A stretch of 64,000 nucleotides of DNA from Imbricaverruca yamaguchii (Eukaryota > Arthropoda > Thecostraca > Neoverrucidae). The stretch covers positions 2,389,001-2,453,000 of the forward strand of contig JAOTOL010001613.1 of assembly GCA_034440575.1 (NCBI GenBank), written 5' to 3'. Positions 25,321-36,900 of this stretch are shown piece after piece; position 1 is the first letter of the stretch, and every line of letters starts with the position of its first letter. The notes below the pieces were generated by a model that was given only the letters and a program-made list of their open reading frames with translations, ran no database searches and was not told the origin of the DNA. The position numbers were made by a program, and so were the translations under genes.

Positions 25321-26825
25321 ACATGCAAAGGATATGCATACCCCGATACCCCACCTCAAGTACGATATTCAGAATCTCTACAACTCACCTCAAGTAGGAG
25401 ATCCAGAATCCAGACACGCAACTGAAGTAGGAGATCCAGAATCTCGACACCCGACAGTCTCCTCCGCTACTTTGAGGAGGCTGATAGTCATGCATATTGC
25501 AGTAGAAACTATGTTGTGTTCCGCACCTTCCAGCATGGGTGTGGCGGCCGATAGAGCTGGAGGGTGGATGTTCTACGAGATTTGGAAGAGTATTTTCTAG
25601 AAATGCACAGCGTTATGTATATAAATGGATGACTGACATGGATGGTCCGCATAATCTGTAAGACCGCTCCAATAACCTTGCTATCCGGTCCTGTATGCCG
25701 GTGCACTGCGTGGCTAGCTTTTCTTGCGAAACGCTTGATCACATGTTGAATGGTAGACAGGTCAAAACTAGCGTACGATGGCCTTTAACTGTATTAGATT
25801 GCTGATCTTAGGATGAGAATGCCGGACATTGCGGTGCCATATTTGTTCAATGGTACCAAGATCTAACACATTTTACAGTCAGAATGCAAAACTTGTTTGT
25901 TGTCCTTGAAGAAGTTATAAAACCGAAATGTAGAGCATTCTCATCTTAAGGTCAAACACTAATACAATTAAAGGCCATCCTACGATAATTTTGAATCGAT
26001 CGCATGTACCCAGGTGTATGTGTGTAATTAGTACCTGATGATGCGACCACGCAAGAGTTGTGAACAATGTGATGGCCTGTGTCATGTTCAGCCAGTTATT
26101 TTCTAAAGAAAACAGAAAGAGTTCTGTTGCGCTGTGTCACACAAAGGATAGCAAAGTCCGTCTCGTCGCATTATTCAATTTGCGTACAGTCCTCTCCACG
26201 CCGTCTGTTTTTTTCTTTCCTATTGGCTGCGTTAGCGGCATTGTCTTGACCAATAATACCATCATGATGCTTTCTGATTGGGAATACACCATCCCGTCAC
26301 CTTCGTGTGTAAAAGGGGTCGACTTTACCCCAACTGGCTAGACAGTAGAAACGTGTGCCCATCATTCCCAGTGGTGCGACGTCTATGTTGTTCCTTGCTT
26401 GATTATAGTACAATGTACGCGCGTTGTACGGAGTGCATACACTGGTACGTGATTATAGTGATACATACATTCCAAGCTTTTGACTTTTGATGACTTCGCT
26501 GCATTTCTGCATTCATGCCCTCAAGCATGGGATGAATGTGATCGCTGAAGCGCCTCCTACGGTGTAAGCGCCTGAGGTGTTTGCTACGAAGTTAGTGAGA
26601 GCCATCACCAGTATCACAGTGCAATAGGTTACATACATAGTCTTGTATTGATGTTCCATGGTTTGTGAATTGCGTTGCAAATGAACCACAGACCGATACC
26701 TGCTATACATTATACCTCGAATGACAGTGAACTGACGTTAGTTAGCTAGTTATTTGGGCTTTAGGACGCATCGACCAGGGTTTATCATTCGCGCCCAAGT
26801 GAACTGACGTTGGCGTCCGTTATGT
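25321..26825. other. No gene recognised
   Basis: The stretch starts with a short duplication (GTAGGAGATCCAGAATC, 25395-25445). Otherwise only short frames without motifs are seen. Confidence 0.5.
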
Positions 26826-26919
26826 TAGGTGAACGCGTCCGTCCGCCGACCTCAAGTGGCCGCTTGGTCGCGCCGGCCGCTTGAAGCGCAGCCCCGCCTG
26901 ATGCTCGGCTCGCCGGGCA

Positions 26920-27207
26920 GTGGGGTCACGCCCCATACCGACCTCAGCGGCGGTAGTGGCTCCGAGAAGCCGCCATTGTCCCAACGGCGGCGACGATGTC
27001 GTGTCGAGCGACTGTCGGCAGCCGGCGGTCTGTGGCGGCGACAGTACCATTGACCCGCCGCCACTACCTCCGACTCTGGCCAGCCGCGTCGAGACAGCCT
27101 ACACATGCTGCACCTCTGCCTCCATGTCGTACGATCTGGACGGTACCACCGATCTGCACTTGGCCGGTCCCCTACGTCGCCTCAACCTCGCACGAACCTG
27201 CAGGTGT
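26920..27207 (+). CDS. Candidate GC-rich coding exon, product unknown
   Basis: A + strand frame with strong third-position GC reads GGDDVVSSDCRQPAVCGGDS, then PPPLPPTLASRVETAYTCC and MSYDLDGTTDLHLAGPLRRL, ending ARTCR at a possible donor CTGCAG|GTGTCT. Local GC is far above the surrounding DNA, and this frame has a more protein-like composition than the other two. The TTAA MITE starts 37 bp downstream, so the segment may be the edge of a real exon beside a transposon or a broken fragment. No family recognised. The left limit is unclear; several AG acceptors are possible (for example CCGACCTCAG at about 26946). Confidence 0.3.
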
Positions 27208-27243
27208 CTGACCTGCTTAGATGTCTTAGTTTCAAATGAGCTT

Positions 27244-28091
27244 CACCTGCGCCGTTTCTCCGGTCAAATCCTCACACCCCGTCTCGGGGGTGGGAGTGGG
27301 TGGGCGGGCAGATAGTAACCCCGTCTAAAATACAAACTAAGCGTCGCACGAAAACGAAAGAGGTGTCATCGGAAAGCGCTCGACGGGTAGGGTCCGGAAT
27401 CACCCCCAAAACAATTTCCCCCCAAAAGTGACGTCATCAAGGGGGCTAGATTTTCACGACTTTTCACGACTTACATTATGTTTTTGGCTCTGGGGAGTTC
27501 ATTTTGTGGATATATGAAAAAACAAAATTTATTTAGGATGGCAAAAGGACAGCGAAATCTACCAGGGCCATTAAAATGTCCCCCCAAAAAAAAAAAAAAA
27601 AAAAAATCAAATTTTGCGTTTTCCAGTTTTCTTTAATTTTCCTTTTCCATTGGGTAGAGCAGACTGAGAAACGTTGTTGGAAGTCAACTTGCACTAATAA
27701 AAAATGCTTACTCTAGTCAGAATCTTCTATTTGAACTGCAATTGGCAAATATGCAAAATTTATATGTAGTCAAAAACGAAAAAAGACATACAAATTCCAC
27801 TCGTACGTTTTGTTGCGTCCCTAAAGATAAGAAAATGCTGAAAATTTAATTAAAATATATATCCATTAAAGCGTGACGACTGGTTGCACTTCTTTGGAGA
27901 TAACCTTACTTGACCCTGACTAACTCGTTGACCTTGGATGACCTGACTTCAAAATTGTGAATCAGCATGCCAAATTGATGTGGGAAAGTGTGCCAAATTT
28001 GGGCACGCTCCCGCGCCATTCGTCCACTATCCGCGAGAAAAAAAAACCTGAAAGGGGTGGTTGAAGACCTCCCCGAGACGGGACGGGTTAA
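27244..28091. mobile_element. TTAA-flanked MITE, copy 2
   Basis: It begins CACCTGCGCCGTTTCTCCGG (left TTAA lost) and ends GGGACGGG-TTAA. Its interior matches copy 1 throughout, including the ACGTCATCAAGGGGGCTAGA word and the GTTGTTGGAAGTCAACTTGC segment. Confidence 0.82.
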
Positions 28092-28800
28092 AACAGAAAA
28101 GCGATGTATGTCAGACAGAACGGGACAATCAATATGCTGGGAATAATTGATAAGAGTCTGAGGTATAAGAGAAAGGAAATCGTGAGAAAACAAAACTTTA
28201 CTAGCTGATGTCCGACCCCACTTGGAATTATCTGCATATGTACGGAGCTCTTGCTTAGAAATAATTATATACTAAGCTAAGAAGCTAAGAAGAGTACAGC
28301 GCAAAATATGACTCAGTGGACTAGATGAGTGAGAATATAAAGAAAGGCTATGACATTGGGCATGTACTCACTAAAGCAGAGGAGATATGCATGCGTAGAT
28401 GACATTGTTTAAGAATGCAAACTTGGATAAGGATTAGATATGGTCAGTCTGAATGGTGCCCTTTTATTTAAAGTATCGTATTTGATGCTGAGGGTAGTTA
28501 TTCGTTACATGTACTTAAAATAGTGTGGACAAGTTTTTAGGCCAGATAATCTTGTTTTTAAGTTATAATTAGTGGTGGATGAAGTGAGTTGTAGGATAAT
28601 TGGTGTACACGATGCAGGCTCCGATAAACAGGCATGTATGGAGTTTGGAACTTATTGATAGGTTACTCGATCTAAGCGTGCGTTACACGGGGTTGAGTGA
28701 AAAGGGCGATATAAATATGTAGGTAGGTATTGATAGGTTTGTAGGATGCTGGTGGTTGAATTTTGTTTTCAGTTTAGGATGTGGTTTGGGTTGGGGTGCT
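28092..28800. other. No gene recognised
   Basis: AT-rich DNA without exons or repeat ends that I can identify. Confidence 0.5.
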
Positions 28801-28806
28801 TATATA

Positions 28807-28865
<59 letters not shown>
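28801..28865. repeat. (TA)n microsatellite
   Basis: About 30 TA repeats with a single TG near the start. Confidence 0.97.
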
Positions 28866-28867
<2 letters not shown>

Positions 28868-28999
28868 CGATACCGAGGATTGTATCAACAATTCGCCCGG
28901 ATTTGTAAAGCTAGCTAGAGTGATAGCGCACCTGGTGCGGGACGATGTGGTGGAGGTACAGCGAGAATCTGACCCGGGCTAGGAAGATTGTTCCACACT

Positions 29000-29004
29000 T
29001 ACAC

Positions 29005-29052
<48 letters not shown>

Positions 29053-29064
29053 ACGCACACGCAC
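29000..29064. repeat. (CA)n microsatellite
   Basis: A tract of CA repeats with CACACG variants toward the 3' side. Confidence 0.96.
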
Positions 29065-29297
29065 ACTCGCATGATGATGTGATGAGTGATATTGGATGTG
29101 TCTTTCTCGAAAGCCAGCCATGATTTTTGTATTTTACCATATTGCCATTCGCCATCGAAGCAGTTTTCGCAATGTCGTTATGTCGTTCGCCAGCCCAGCG
29201 AGAGGTTGTGATTCGTGTCACGTTTTGGTCACCAGAATTCGAGTGCACGATTGCGTGCTTCGAGTTTTTAATGTTTCAAATTTTGCAGTTACTTCAT

Positions 29298-29323
29298 CCT
29301 GAAGAAGGCCTGTGGCCGAAACG
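29298..29323 (+). ncRNA. Hammerhead-ribozyme-like core (Penelope-type remnant)
   Basis: CTGAAGA is followed by AGGCC-TGT-GGCC and GAAACG. This is the CUGANGA core, a 4-bp stem II with a 3-nt loop, and the GAAA core of a minimal hammerhead ribozyme. Such motifs are known from the terminal repeats of Penelope-like retroelements. A very short stem III ending in GTT is possible, but stem I pairing is poor, so catalysis is doubtful. A (TA)n tract begins 80 bp downstream. No Penelope reverse transcriptase is seen nearby. Confidence 0.5.
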
Positions 29324-29399
29324 TTGATGTTGTTCTTTGTTGTGAGAATATAGTTTCTCTCTATATGCCACTTATTGCTTAATTTGTCCAGATATTATT

Positions 29400-29501
<102 letters not shown>

Positions 29502-29708
29502 CTTTGTGCAAGCTTATAGTGTTTTCCATTTACAGACTTGACCCAGATGGGCCCCGGGGGTCTCATTAAGTTTGAACACTTGATATGACTTTGTGACGGA
29601 CCACCCAAGTGCAGGAATTAGCATTGAATTACCTAAGCGTGCACGTTATATAATCAGATATGGTGTGACATACACCACTCTCACACCACATTTTCTACCC
29701 ATGCTTCC

Positions 29709-29837
29709 AGAAAGAGAAGAAAACGAAAGAAAGGTAGAAAGAGAATGCGAAAAAGAAAGAGAAAGATTATGAGAACGAGGAAGAGGAAGATTAAGGAGAA
29801 AGAAAGACGGACAGAGAGAAAGGGAGTGAGACAGAGA

Positions 29838-29868
<31 letters not shown>

Positions 29869-29881
29869 GGAGAGAGAGAAA

Positions 29882-29933
<52 letters not shown>

Positions 29934-30062
29934 AAAAGAGAGAGAGAGATAGAGAAAGAGAGAGCGAGAGAGATAAAAAGTGAGAGAGAGAGAGAGAAAG
30001 AAAAGGAGACGAGGAGACGGAGATGCAGAGAAACATGAAGACAGATAAAGACAGGCATAAAG
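29709..30062. repeat. Polypurine (GA)n tract
   Basis: About 350 bp of nearly pure purine on the + strand, with pure (GA)n around 29890-29933 and GAAA or GAGG interruptions around it. Long Ser/Leu and Arg/Glu frames here are artefacts. Confidence 0.95.
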
Positions 30063-30112
30063 AGACGTAGATGGAGACGGAGACAGAAATAGAGACCCAT
30101 GTTTGTCCCCAT

Positions 30113-30250
30113 GCTTGGAACATTGCAATAGTCCCATCCTTGCCACATTGGAACATTGCAATACTCCCATCCTTGCCACATTGGAACATTGCAATACTCC
30201 CATCCTTGCCACACTGGAACATTGCAATACTCCCATCCTTGCCACACTGG
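30113..30250. repeat. 33-bp tandem repeat, four copies
   Basis: CCCATCCTTGCCACATTGGA plus ACATTGCAATACT is repeated from 30133 at intervals of exactly 33 bp. The repeat keeps frames open in both directions. Confidence 0.93.
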
Positions 30251-31129
30251 AACCCCACTGGCGTACTAACTCACCGGAATGTTAGCTTTTAAAATGCATT
30301 CCTACATACATGACGAAGCAGTTGCATCTGAGCACCAGTTTTGCCAATATGAACAAATATTAGGGTGTCCCCAAAATATATCCTCGGAGCCACCATTAAT
30401 TGCAAATATTACGTGTAAAAACCAGCCTGAGTATTTCTTATCCCGTTATCGTTAATTGTGCCTATATTTGCGGTTTTGCATGCATCGTTCGAAGGTGATA
30501 GTTATTTTCTTCTCTGGCCATGTCTTTGATATTCGTCATCATATAATGCCATCAAATCTGCCTTAAAACGAAATCGACGGACAACAGTGGCCAATTGGAT
30601 ATTACTTTCCCATTCAGTACAGCACTGAGCATACTAATGTATGTCTCTTGAGCGAAAACATAGCGCCCACTGCAGGTAGTACATCTGCAACACCGACCAA
30701 ATTGCAGTACCAAATTTTGTTCCTGCAACACCGACCTGTATATTTGCAGCACCAAATTTTGTTCCTGCAACACCCATTGCATCCAACTATTTGTCCCGGT
30801 ATGCAGCACTGATGTTTTTAGGTTGGCAACACTAATTACAGCGATTGTAACAGCAGCTTGTATGCTAATCTTCGACGTCTGGCATATCCCGGCTTTTGGA
30901 AATAAGGTAAAAGCTGACATGATTTCGTCCTGTTCACAGGATGCATCAACCAATACGTAGCAAAACTGATCCGGTTTGATACCATTCAGCAAAAGATACG
31001 GAATTTACTCTTGAAACCCCTCAAAGTGGCGGAATCCGCCTCTTCCATACATGATTTGGAGAATTAGAGTTAACAAGTTCGTGCATACAAATCACAGTCA
31101 TTGGTGAATGCGGACCATGAAACTATTTT

Positions 31130-31345
31130 TGTTGTAAATAGCATTCCTGGGCAGATATGGGAAGCTTCACAGGGCAGGTATAAATAGCATTACTGGGCGA
31201 ATATAGATGTTTTTGCTGGGCGGGTATGGATCAGATTTAGGGGCCAGTGTAGATTCCAATACAGGGAAGATAGACAGTACACTGCTGGGTGGATGTAAAT
31301 CACATTACTGAGTAGGTGTGAATTGCATTACTGGGCTGGTAATCA
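31130..31345. repeat. Degenerate repeat of about 33 bp
   Basis: Variants of GCATTACTGGGCAGGTATAA occur about six times. A related pattern, with GTAGATCAC and a changed core, is seen at 33225-33445. Confidence 0.6.
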
Positions 31346-32004
31346 TGCTGAGGGAGGGGCTGGGGATCTGTCCCCAAATTTCTGAAAATTAGCGATTTGT
31401 CCCCCTTCATTTTTTTTCTGTGTCCTCCAAGCCTCAGCAATCTGAACATGACGGACGTAAAATTATACGTAATCATGTATAAAGTGAAAATATATAGGCC
31501 AGAGAATCGCCCAAAATACTAGAAACTGATCAAGCCAATCAACGGGCTTCACAGGCTATCTGTCGTCACAAAATCTCCGAATGATAAATCAGCAAAAATT
31601 AAAAATATCTGCTTCCAGACCATTCTTACATACCATGAACCTCATCCATCTTGTGTTTTCGTTTGGGTGAACAAAATTGTGCTTTGTCATGCAACACATT
31701 TGCATTATCGCAAGGCTTTTTTATATAGAGTCTTTGGTTGCAATCCTCTGCGCATACCCTAACATATCTTGAACAAACGTGACTATGAGTGTCCTTTAGT
31801 ATCTTCAAGACCATGGAGGGGAGTTCGCCAAAGGCGTATTTGTATTGACATCAGCATTCAGTGACGGGTTTATGATCGTTCGAATCAATTCCACAAATGC
31901 CTCTGCTTGCACTAAACACGCTAGAAGCAGCTACATAGGTCTCACTTTGCCACCCTAACGGTCAATATCCAACGCAAACCGACCTATTCAGTTGACTCTT
32001 TTTT

Positions 32005-32500
32005 TTCACCCAAGCCTGCCAATATCTGGTACCACTAGCAATATCCTGTGCTGAACCATCGTGTAGCATTTTAAGAAGGTATATGTCAAGAACGAACTTG
32101 ATTTATTAGATGGCGATATTGAAGCGACATCGACCGAACGTGAGTTTCGGTTTCTATCGCTTCAATTTCCATCACATGGGTGTCATTCGACGAGGCTTGT
32201 TATGCGGTATCAGGACGTTAAGCAATCGATTTTTTTCAAAGGCAAAGGCAAAGCTGATCATCCGGTCCGTTCAATTTGTTTTTCATTATCGCTCCAACCC
32301 ACCCAAATCTGGTATCAAGCAATAACCAGTGGTGGGCACTCCAGTATCATTTCAAACCGGGACATGTCAAGGTAAAACATTGGATTGAGTTCTTCTATTA
32401 CCTCGCGTTTCGTCTCTATGGCTTCAATTTGCATTATGTGGGTGTCAATCGACGTGGCTTACCGTACGGTATCAGAATGTTGAGATATCGAGAGAAAAAA
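32005..32500. repeat. Diverged tandem duplication
   Basis: The half at 32005-32250 and that at 32285-32500 share CAATATCTGGTACCA-type, CATGTCAAG and GGCTTCAATTTGCATTATGT-type words in the same order. Both translate to related peptides (MGVIRRGLLCGIRTL and VGVNRRGLPYGIRML). The similarity is strong enough to be real but does not by itself show coding. Confidence 0.6.
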
Positions 32501-33224
32501 TTCACAAGCGTCGAAGGTCCATTGTGTGTACAATGATTGAGTATAATAGGAATAGGAGTAACAAATCTGTTTTGTTTGTAGTCGTGAAAACAGACACTTA
32601 TGCCCTATATATGACTCTTTAGAGCGGCGCCACTGCGAGCACCTGGAGAGGCACCTCGGGCTGCAAAATTCGAGAGGACGGGATGCACTCGCCCTTCCCC
32701 AAAGGGGCGACTTTCCTTCCCAGGGGATGACGTTTTATTCAAAGGGGCACCTTTGGGTGAAAAAATTCGAGAGGGTACACAAGAACCTTTTCAAAGGGTT
32801 GCCTTTTCCCTGGGTGAGGGTTCACCTTCACGTGGAGTACACATGCCCTCAGTACCACACCCTTTATCCGCCCATTGTCATTGCATAAAAATGTGTTCCC
32901 ATAAAACAGCAAAATTTAGGCGTGATTATTGTATGTCCATATTTACAACAATAAACCTATCGTCCGATATAGTTTTTTTTTGCTACAAAAGGACAGCGTG
33001 GAATATACTTACAGCATGGCTCGATGGTGATTGGGAAATTGGGCTAGTATATACGACAGAAACCTAGATGTTCATAGGCAGTGATAATGAGTGGAACTTG
33101 CTAATGTTGGCGGAACATTTGCAGTATGAGTTTTTTGGGGGGAAGGGAAAATTTTTCTCTGGAACACCATGTTTATGAAGATGATGGAATCAGGATCTAC
33201 CCCAAAGGATAATACGTTGATCTA

Positions 33225-33445
33225 GATGGCATGAGCCTGTGTAGATTACAGCAATGGGAGCCGGTGCAGATCACATTACCCGGTGCAAGCGTACCCGGTG
33301 TAGATCACGTACCCGGTGCCGTAGTTCACAGTAATGGGTGCCCATTTCGGTCACATTGTCAGGCTTGTATGCATCACATGATCTACTGGGCATCGGTGTA
33401 GATCACGGCAATATGCGATGTGATGGGCTGGCCATAGGTCTTGGC
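33225..33445. repeat. Degenerate minisatellite
   Basis: Variants of ACCCGGTGTAGATCAC and CAGTAATGGGTGC recur about six times with irregular spacing. Confidence 0.6.
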
Positions 33446-33805
33446 CCATCACATCTCGTCAAGGCCGAAACCACTGGTGACCAACAACAAGGGCAATTAT
33501 GTGATGTTTCCTCTATTGGACGACCCTCCTCAAGTTACACGCAGTTCATCCACCCTGTCCATCTAAATATCGCTGTATGGCTGTCACAGGGGCGTGGGAG
33601 CACGGAGGTGAGAAGCGTGAGACAGCCCAAGTTGGCACATATGACAGAAGCCGGCTCAGATATGCCTCAGTTGACAGGTAGAGACAGCTGGGAGACGCGT
33701 GTGAAGTGAGGGGGCCGGCCGGCCCGATCGTTGGCCTGAGCTGAGTTGGCCAGGAGGGCTCCGGCCCGGGCGGCACACCAGTGCTCCTCAGAGCAGCAGC
33801 CGACA

Positions 33806-33969
33806 ATGACCCGGCCTCTGCGGCTGTGCCTGCTGACCATCACGGTGGCGGCGGTGGCGGTGACGACGAGCCAGACCAGGGCTGACCGTGGACGATACTA
33901 CGCTGGCCGTCTCGTCCCACGGCGTGGCAGCGGTATCCGCCTGGTTTCCACCAGAACCAGGCCTGTCAG
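33806..33969 (+). CDS. Candidate first exon of a secreted protein
   Basis: An ATG with A at -3 opens MTRPLRLCLLTITVAAVAVT, a typical signal peptide (basic n-region, hydrophobic core), likely cut after TSQTRA. The mature start DRGRYYAGRLVPRRGSG follows. The frame meets a donor at GTCAG|GTGGGTA (33970) in phase 2. The exon lies in a GC-rich island with CpGs, unlike most of the window, which suits a first exon and promoter. The next candidate exon at 36815 is in a compatible phase. I recognise no family. The minus-strand frame over the same DNA has no signal or motif and is ignored. Confidence 0.5.
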
Positions 33970-34073
33970 GTGGGTATGTGGTTCTGGGATCCCTGCACAC
34001 CAGGTGGGCGGGTGATTCTGGGGAGCTATGTCTGCCAGGTGGGAGTATTGTTCTGGGAGCTCTGTCAGATCTG
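33964..34073 (+). repeat. 35-bp repeat carrying the splice-donor word
   Basis: Three degenerate units of about 35 bp each start with CAGGTGGG and continue with TTCTGGGAGCTCTG-like sequence. The first CAGGTGGG is the proposed donor of the exon at 33806, so the array offers three similar donors in a row. Confidence 0.6.
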
Positions 34074-34239
34074 TTTGTATCGATAGTATAGTCTCTGGAA
34101 CCCTCGGAATACATATACCCTGTAAGCGTTTCAGGTCATGCCTCAGTAACATGATCTGATACTAACTGGATCACTGAGACGCTTAGAAGGCTCAATTAGC
34201 CTCCATTCCGTCAGCCAATGTGGCCATCATGTCAGCTTC

Positions 34240-34650
34240 AGTTCCCTCCGTGGGCCCACTGCACCTTTATAATAGCCCGGGACCACCTCCAATAACCCTG
34301 AGTTCTAGCTGGCGGCCAGGGGCTCTCTCCGTCGGTTTAGGGTCCTCCATGTCGGGTCGGGGCCCTCTTTGCTGGTCAAGGCTCTTTCCGTCAGGCCGAG
34401 GGTCCACCCAGCAACACAGGACCCCTTCCTCCGTCGGTCCATGACCCTTAATATGGGCTTGGACCCTCCGTAGGTCCAGAAGCCCATCGATTCGGCGCCC
34501 TCCCCGATGGTCCGGGGTCTTCTCCGGTTGCTAGAAGAACTTTCTGTCGGCTCACTGATCGCCTTGTTGGGCCAAGCGAACTCTTCGTTAGCTCGGGAGC
34601 CCCCTTTACTACCCGAGCACCCCCTTTACTACCAGAGCACCTCAGCAACA
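34240..34650. repeat. Degenerate CT/GG-rich repeat
   Basis: Words such as GGGCCCTCTCCGTCGGTC recur at loose spacing of about 30-35 bp. A related stretch follows at 34860-35240. Confidence 0.5.
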
Positions 34651-34859
34651 CGACAGAGTCCATTTTAGCATGTTAACTGGGACTCTAATTTCCAGTCTAC
34701 CTCGGTGAGCGGCACATTTCTTTATCATCAGGAAACAGTTCAATGATCTCAACCAAGTTGTTCGTTTTCGTGCATATTTTGTCGCCGTCGTACCCGTTAG
34801 TTCAAATTTATCCATGTTTTCTTAAAATTTCAGTATATTTTTAATAAAGTAGACTACAA

Positions 34860-35240
34860 CGGTCTTCCGAAGACCAAGGAACCCTCAGTCAGTTTAGGTA
34901 ACCTTCATTTCGGTTCAGGACTTCTCGGTCGACTCAGGGGTTCTTTCTAGAGGTTTGCGGCCCTATCCAATGATTCTCGATCCTTTGGTGGCTAGGAACT
35001 CCCTCCGTTGGAGCAGGGGCCCTCTCAGTTGCCTCAGGAATCCTTTTTTCCGGAGCCAATTCCGTCAGCCAGAGTTGTTCTCTCGAATCCGAGTCCTTCT
35101 GTCGGCCTGGAGGCCCTTCACAATAGCCCGACACACGCCCACAATGTCTGCCCGTGGGCACTCTCAATCTACTCTGGGTCCCCCTAGATCAGTCTGAGGT
35201 TCATTATATAGGTTCAGGGGCCCTTTGCATCGGTGCCTGG
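34860..35240. repeat. Degenerate CT/GG-rich repeat, second block
   Basis: The same type of words (CAGGGGCCCTCTCAGTTGCC, GGTTCAGGGGCCCTTTGC) recur here, separated from the first block by about 200 bp of unrelated DNA. Confidence 0.45.
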
Positions 35241-36814
35241 GGAGAATTTACGTTGGCCCTAGCCTCCACTGAAAACGAGCGCCAGATTTGAAGCGAGGCG
35301 ATGGTATTCAGATCTCCAGAGGTCCTTCAGTTCCCACCGGCCCCTCAAGCTCCGGAACTGCATTGTTGTTTGCATTCAAAAATCGTAATGGACATTGCGG
35401 CGACTCTCGCAATGTGGATTTTCCAAGTCTCAAATGATCGCTTTCCGGGCGATTCTATATTTTCTCCCTCACATATGAGCCATTCTTAATGATATGAAAC
35501 ATCGTACGTGCCCCTTTCCCTCCCTCTCGTGTTCTCCTATGCCCATCACTCCACACCAGCCGAGTGCCGTACCAGAGGCAGATGCATCTTCTGATTGTAC
35601 GATCGGCTGCGGTGTCATCACATCCCCTATTTATGCCCGCTACACGGCAATCAAATCCGGTGTATTGAAATGTGACGAAACTGTGTGTTTCAGCTGCGCC
35701 AGTCGCCACTTCGTGAGCTGGCCTTGCTGCCGACCACGTCCTGAGTTGACATCGCATCCAAGTAGGTTCTGTGATTGCCCAGTGGTCATCTGTGTGCACG
35801 CTTGGTGTGCATGCAGATGACCATGGACATGTGAGCTGACGCTATGCACATTATATGTCCGGAGCCACCAGAGAACATTCTGACAGGTGCATATATCTGG
35901 GTTAAACATAATCTTATTTCAGAGGCTCATACATACTGACAGCTATGGGCAGGGATTCAGAAGTTTGGATTAGGGGTCAATAAAAAATATTCGAATTCCG
36001 AATACTCAATAGATTTGAACTGGAAAAAGTCGTCCATTCCGTTTAAGACAACAAATGTTTGGCAGAATATTGCTACATTTTGAAACAACGATATTTCAGT
36101 GCAAAATATCAGCAAAAGATCTGCCCCTTGGAAAGGGTGACTTAGACTCTCCCTCTCCCCGGATCCGCTCTTCGGTAAAAACTAAGTTTACCACGGCCGT
36201 ATTTAACAGATTTTCGACGACATGTAGTGCGACAAATTTGCTGGAATTCTTTTTACCCCAGGTTGTAACATGAAATGGCATCTTAAACCACCAAGTTCTA
36301 TTTCCGAAAATTGTCTGACGTCCATGAGGTTTGCAGGCGGAACTCATCACTTGCTTGCCATTTTCCACGGCATACTTGTTTCCACAGTCCGCGAGGATAC
36401 ATGAAGCGGATATTTCAACAATTATCCGCTAGCTTAACAAGCATCAGAATGAAACCTGTTAGTGAAGGTAAATTTGTGTGTTTGTGAGCACATTTTGGCT
36501 AGCTGTGACTCAGCTCTATTTATTAGCCAGTCATTCAGATCAAACATAAGCGAAACAAGAGGATGAATGTTGTTTGTTCGCTTGATTGCAAGGTGATTTT
36601 GGCCAATAAATGTAAGAATTGATGTATGTCATATTAACCGGCTGGCATCCTAGCGGGAGGACGCGACGCACAAGATAACAACGATCTATCAAATCGGTGC
36701 CGGAGACATTCAACCTCACAGTTCAGTATAGCGAAGGTTCCTACTTTGCATTGTACCATGACGATGGGTAGTAGGCGCTCTGCTTTAAGTCCAGTACTTG
36801 TTTGTCTGCTTCAG
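35241..36814 (+). other. No gene recognised (probable intron)
   Basis: If the exons at 33806 and 36815 belong together this is intronic. A cysteine-containing frame at 35494-35820 was considered and left out for lack of splice or family support. Confidence 0.4.
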
Positions 36815-36900
36815 ACTCGACGCTTTTTGCAGCGCAGAATCAAGCCCGCTATGTCAATTTGCTCCGGAGCCTTCAAGTGAACATGTCCCAAATGGAACAG
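36815..36900 (+). CDS. Candidate internal exon, product unknown
   Basis: An 86-nt segment lies between a very good acceptor (TTTGTCTGCTTCAG) and a consensus donor (ACAG|GTAAGC). Read in the phase left by the exon at 33806 it gives LDAFCSAESSPLCQFAPEPS then SEHVPNGT, with two cysteines, and ends in phase 1. A second open phase gives TLFAAQNQARYVNLL and RSLQVNMSQMEQ, a helix-like peptide, ending in phase 0. The splice sites make an exon likely; which frame is used is undecided, so its link to the exon at 33806 is inference. Confidence 0.45.

Larger units (their letters stand above)
30251..33224. other. No gene recognised
   Basis: It includes a small local duplication (CCAAATTTTGTTCCTGCAAC at about 30710 and 30753), the degenerate repeat at 31130-31345 and the old duplication at 32005-32500. 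No splice-supported exon is seen. Confidence 0.45.

Noticed and set aside
30113..30250. CRISPR-like array
   Set aside because: Units are contiguous 33-bp repeats without unique spacers, in a eukaryotic genome.
29646..30258. Ser/Leu-rich minus frames and a Lys/Arg/Glu + frame
   Set aside because: Products of the polypurine tract and the 33-bp repeat.
35494..35820. Cysteine-containing frame CDETVCFSCASRHF resembling a zinc-finger
   Set aside because: Cysteine spacing does not complete a known finger, and the minus strand is equally open.
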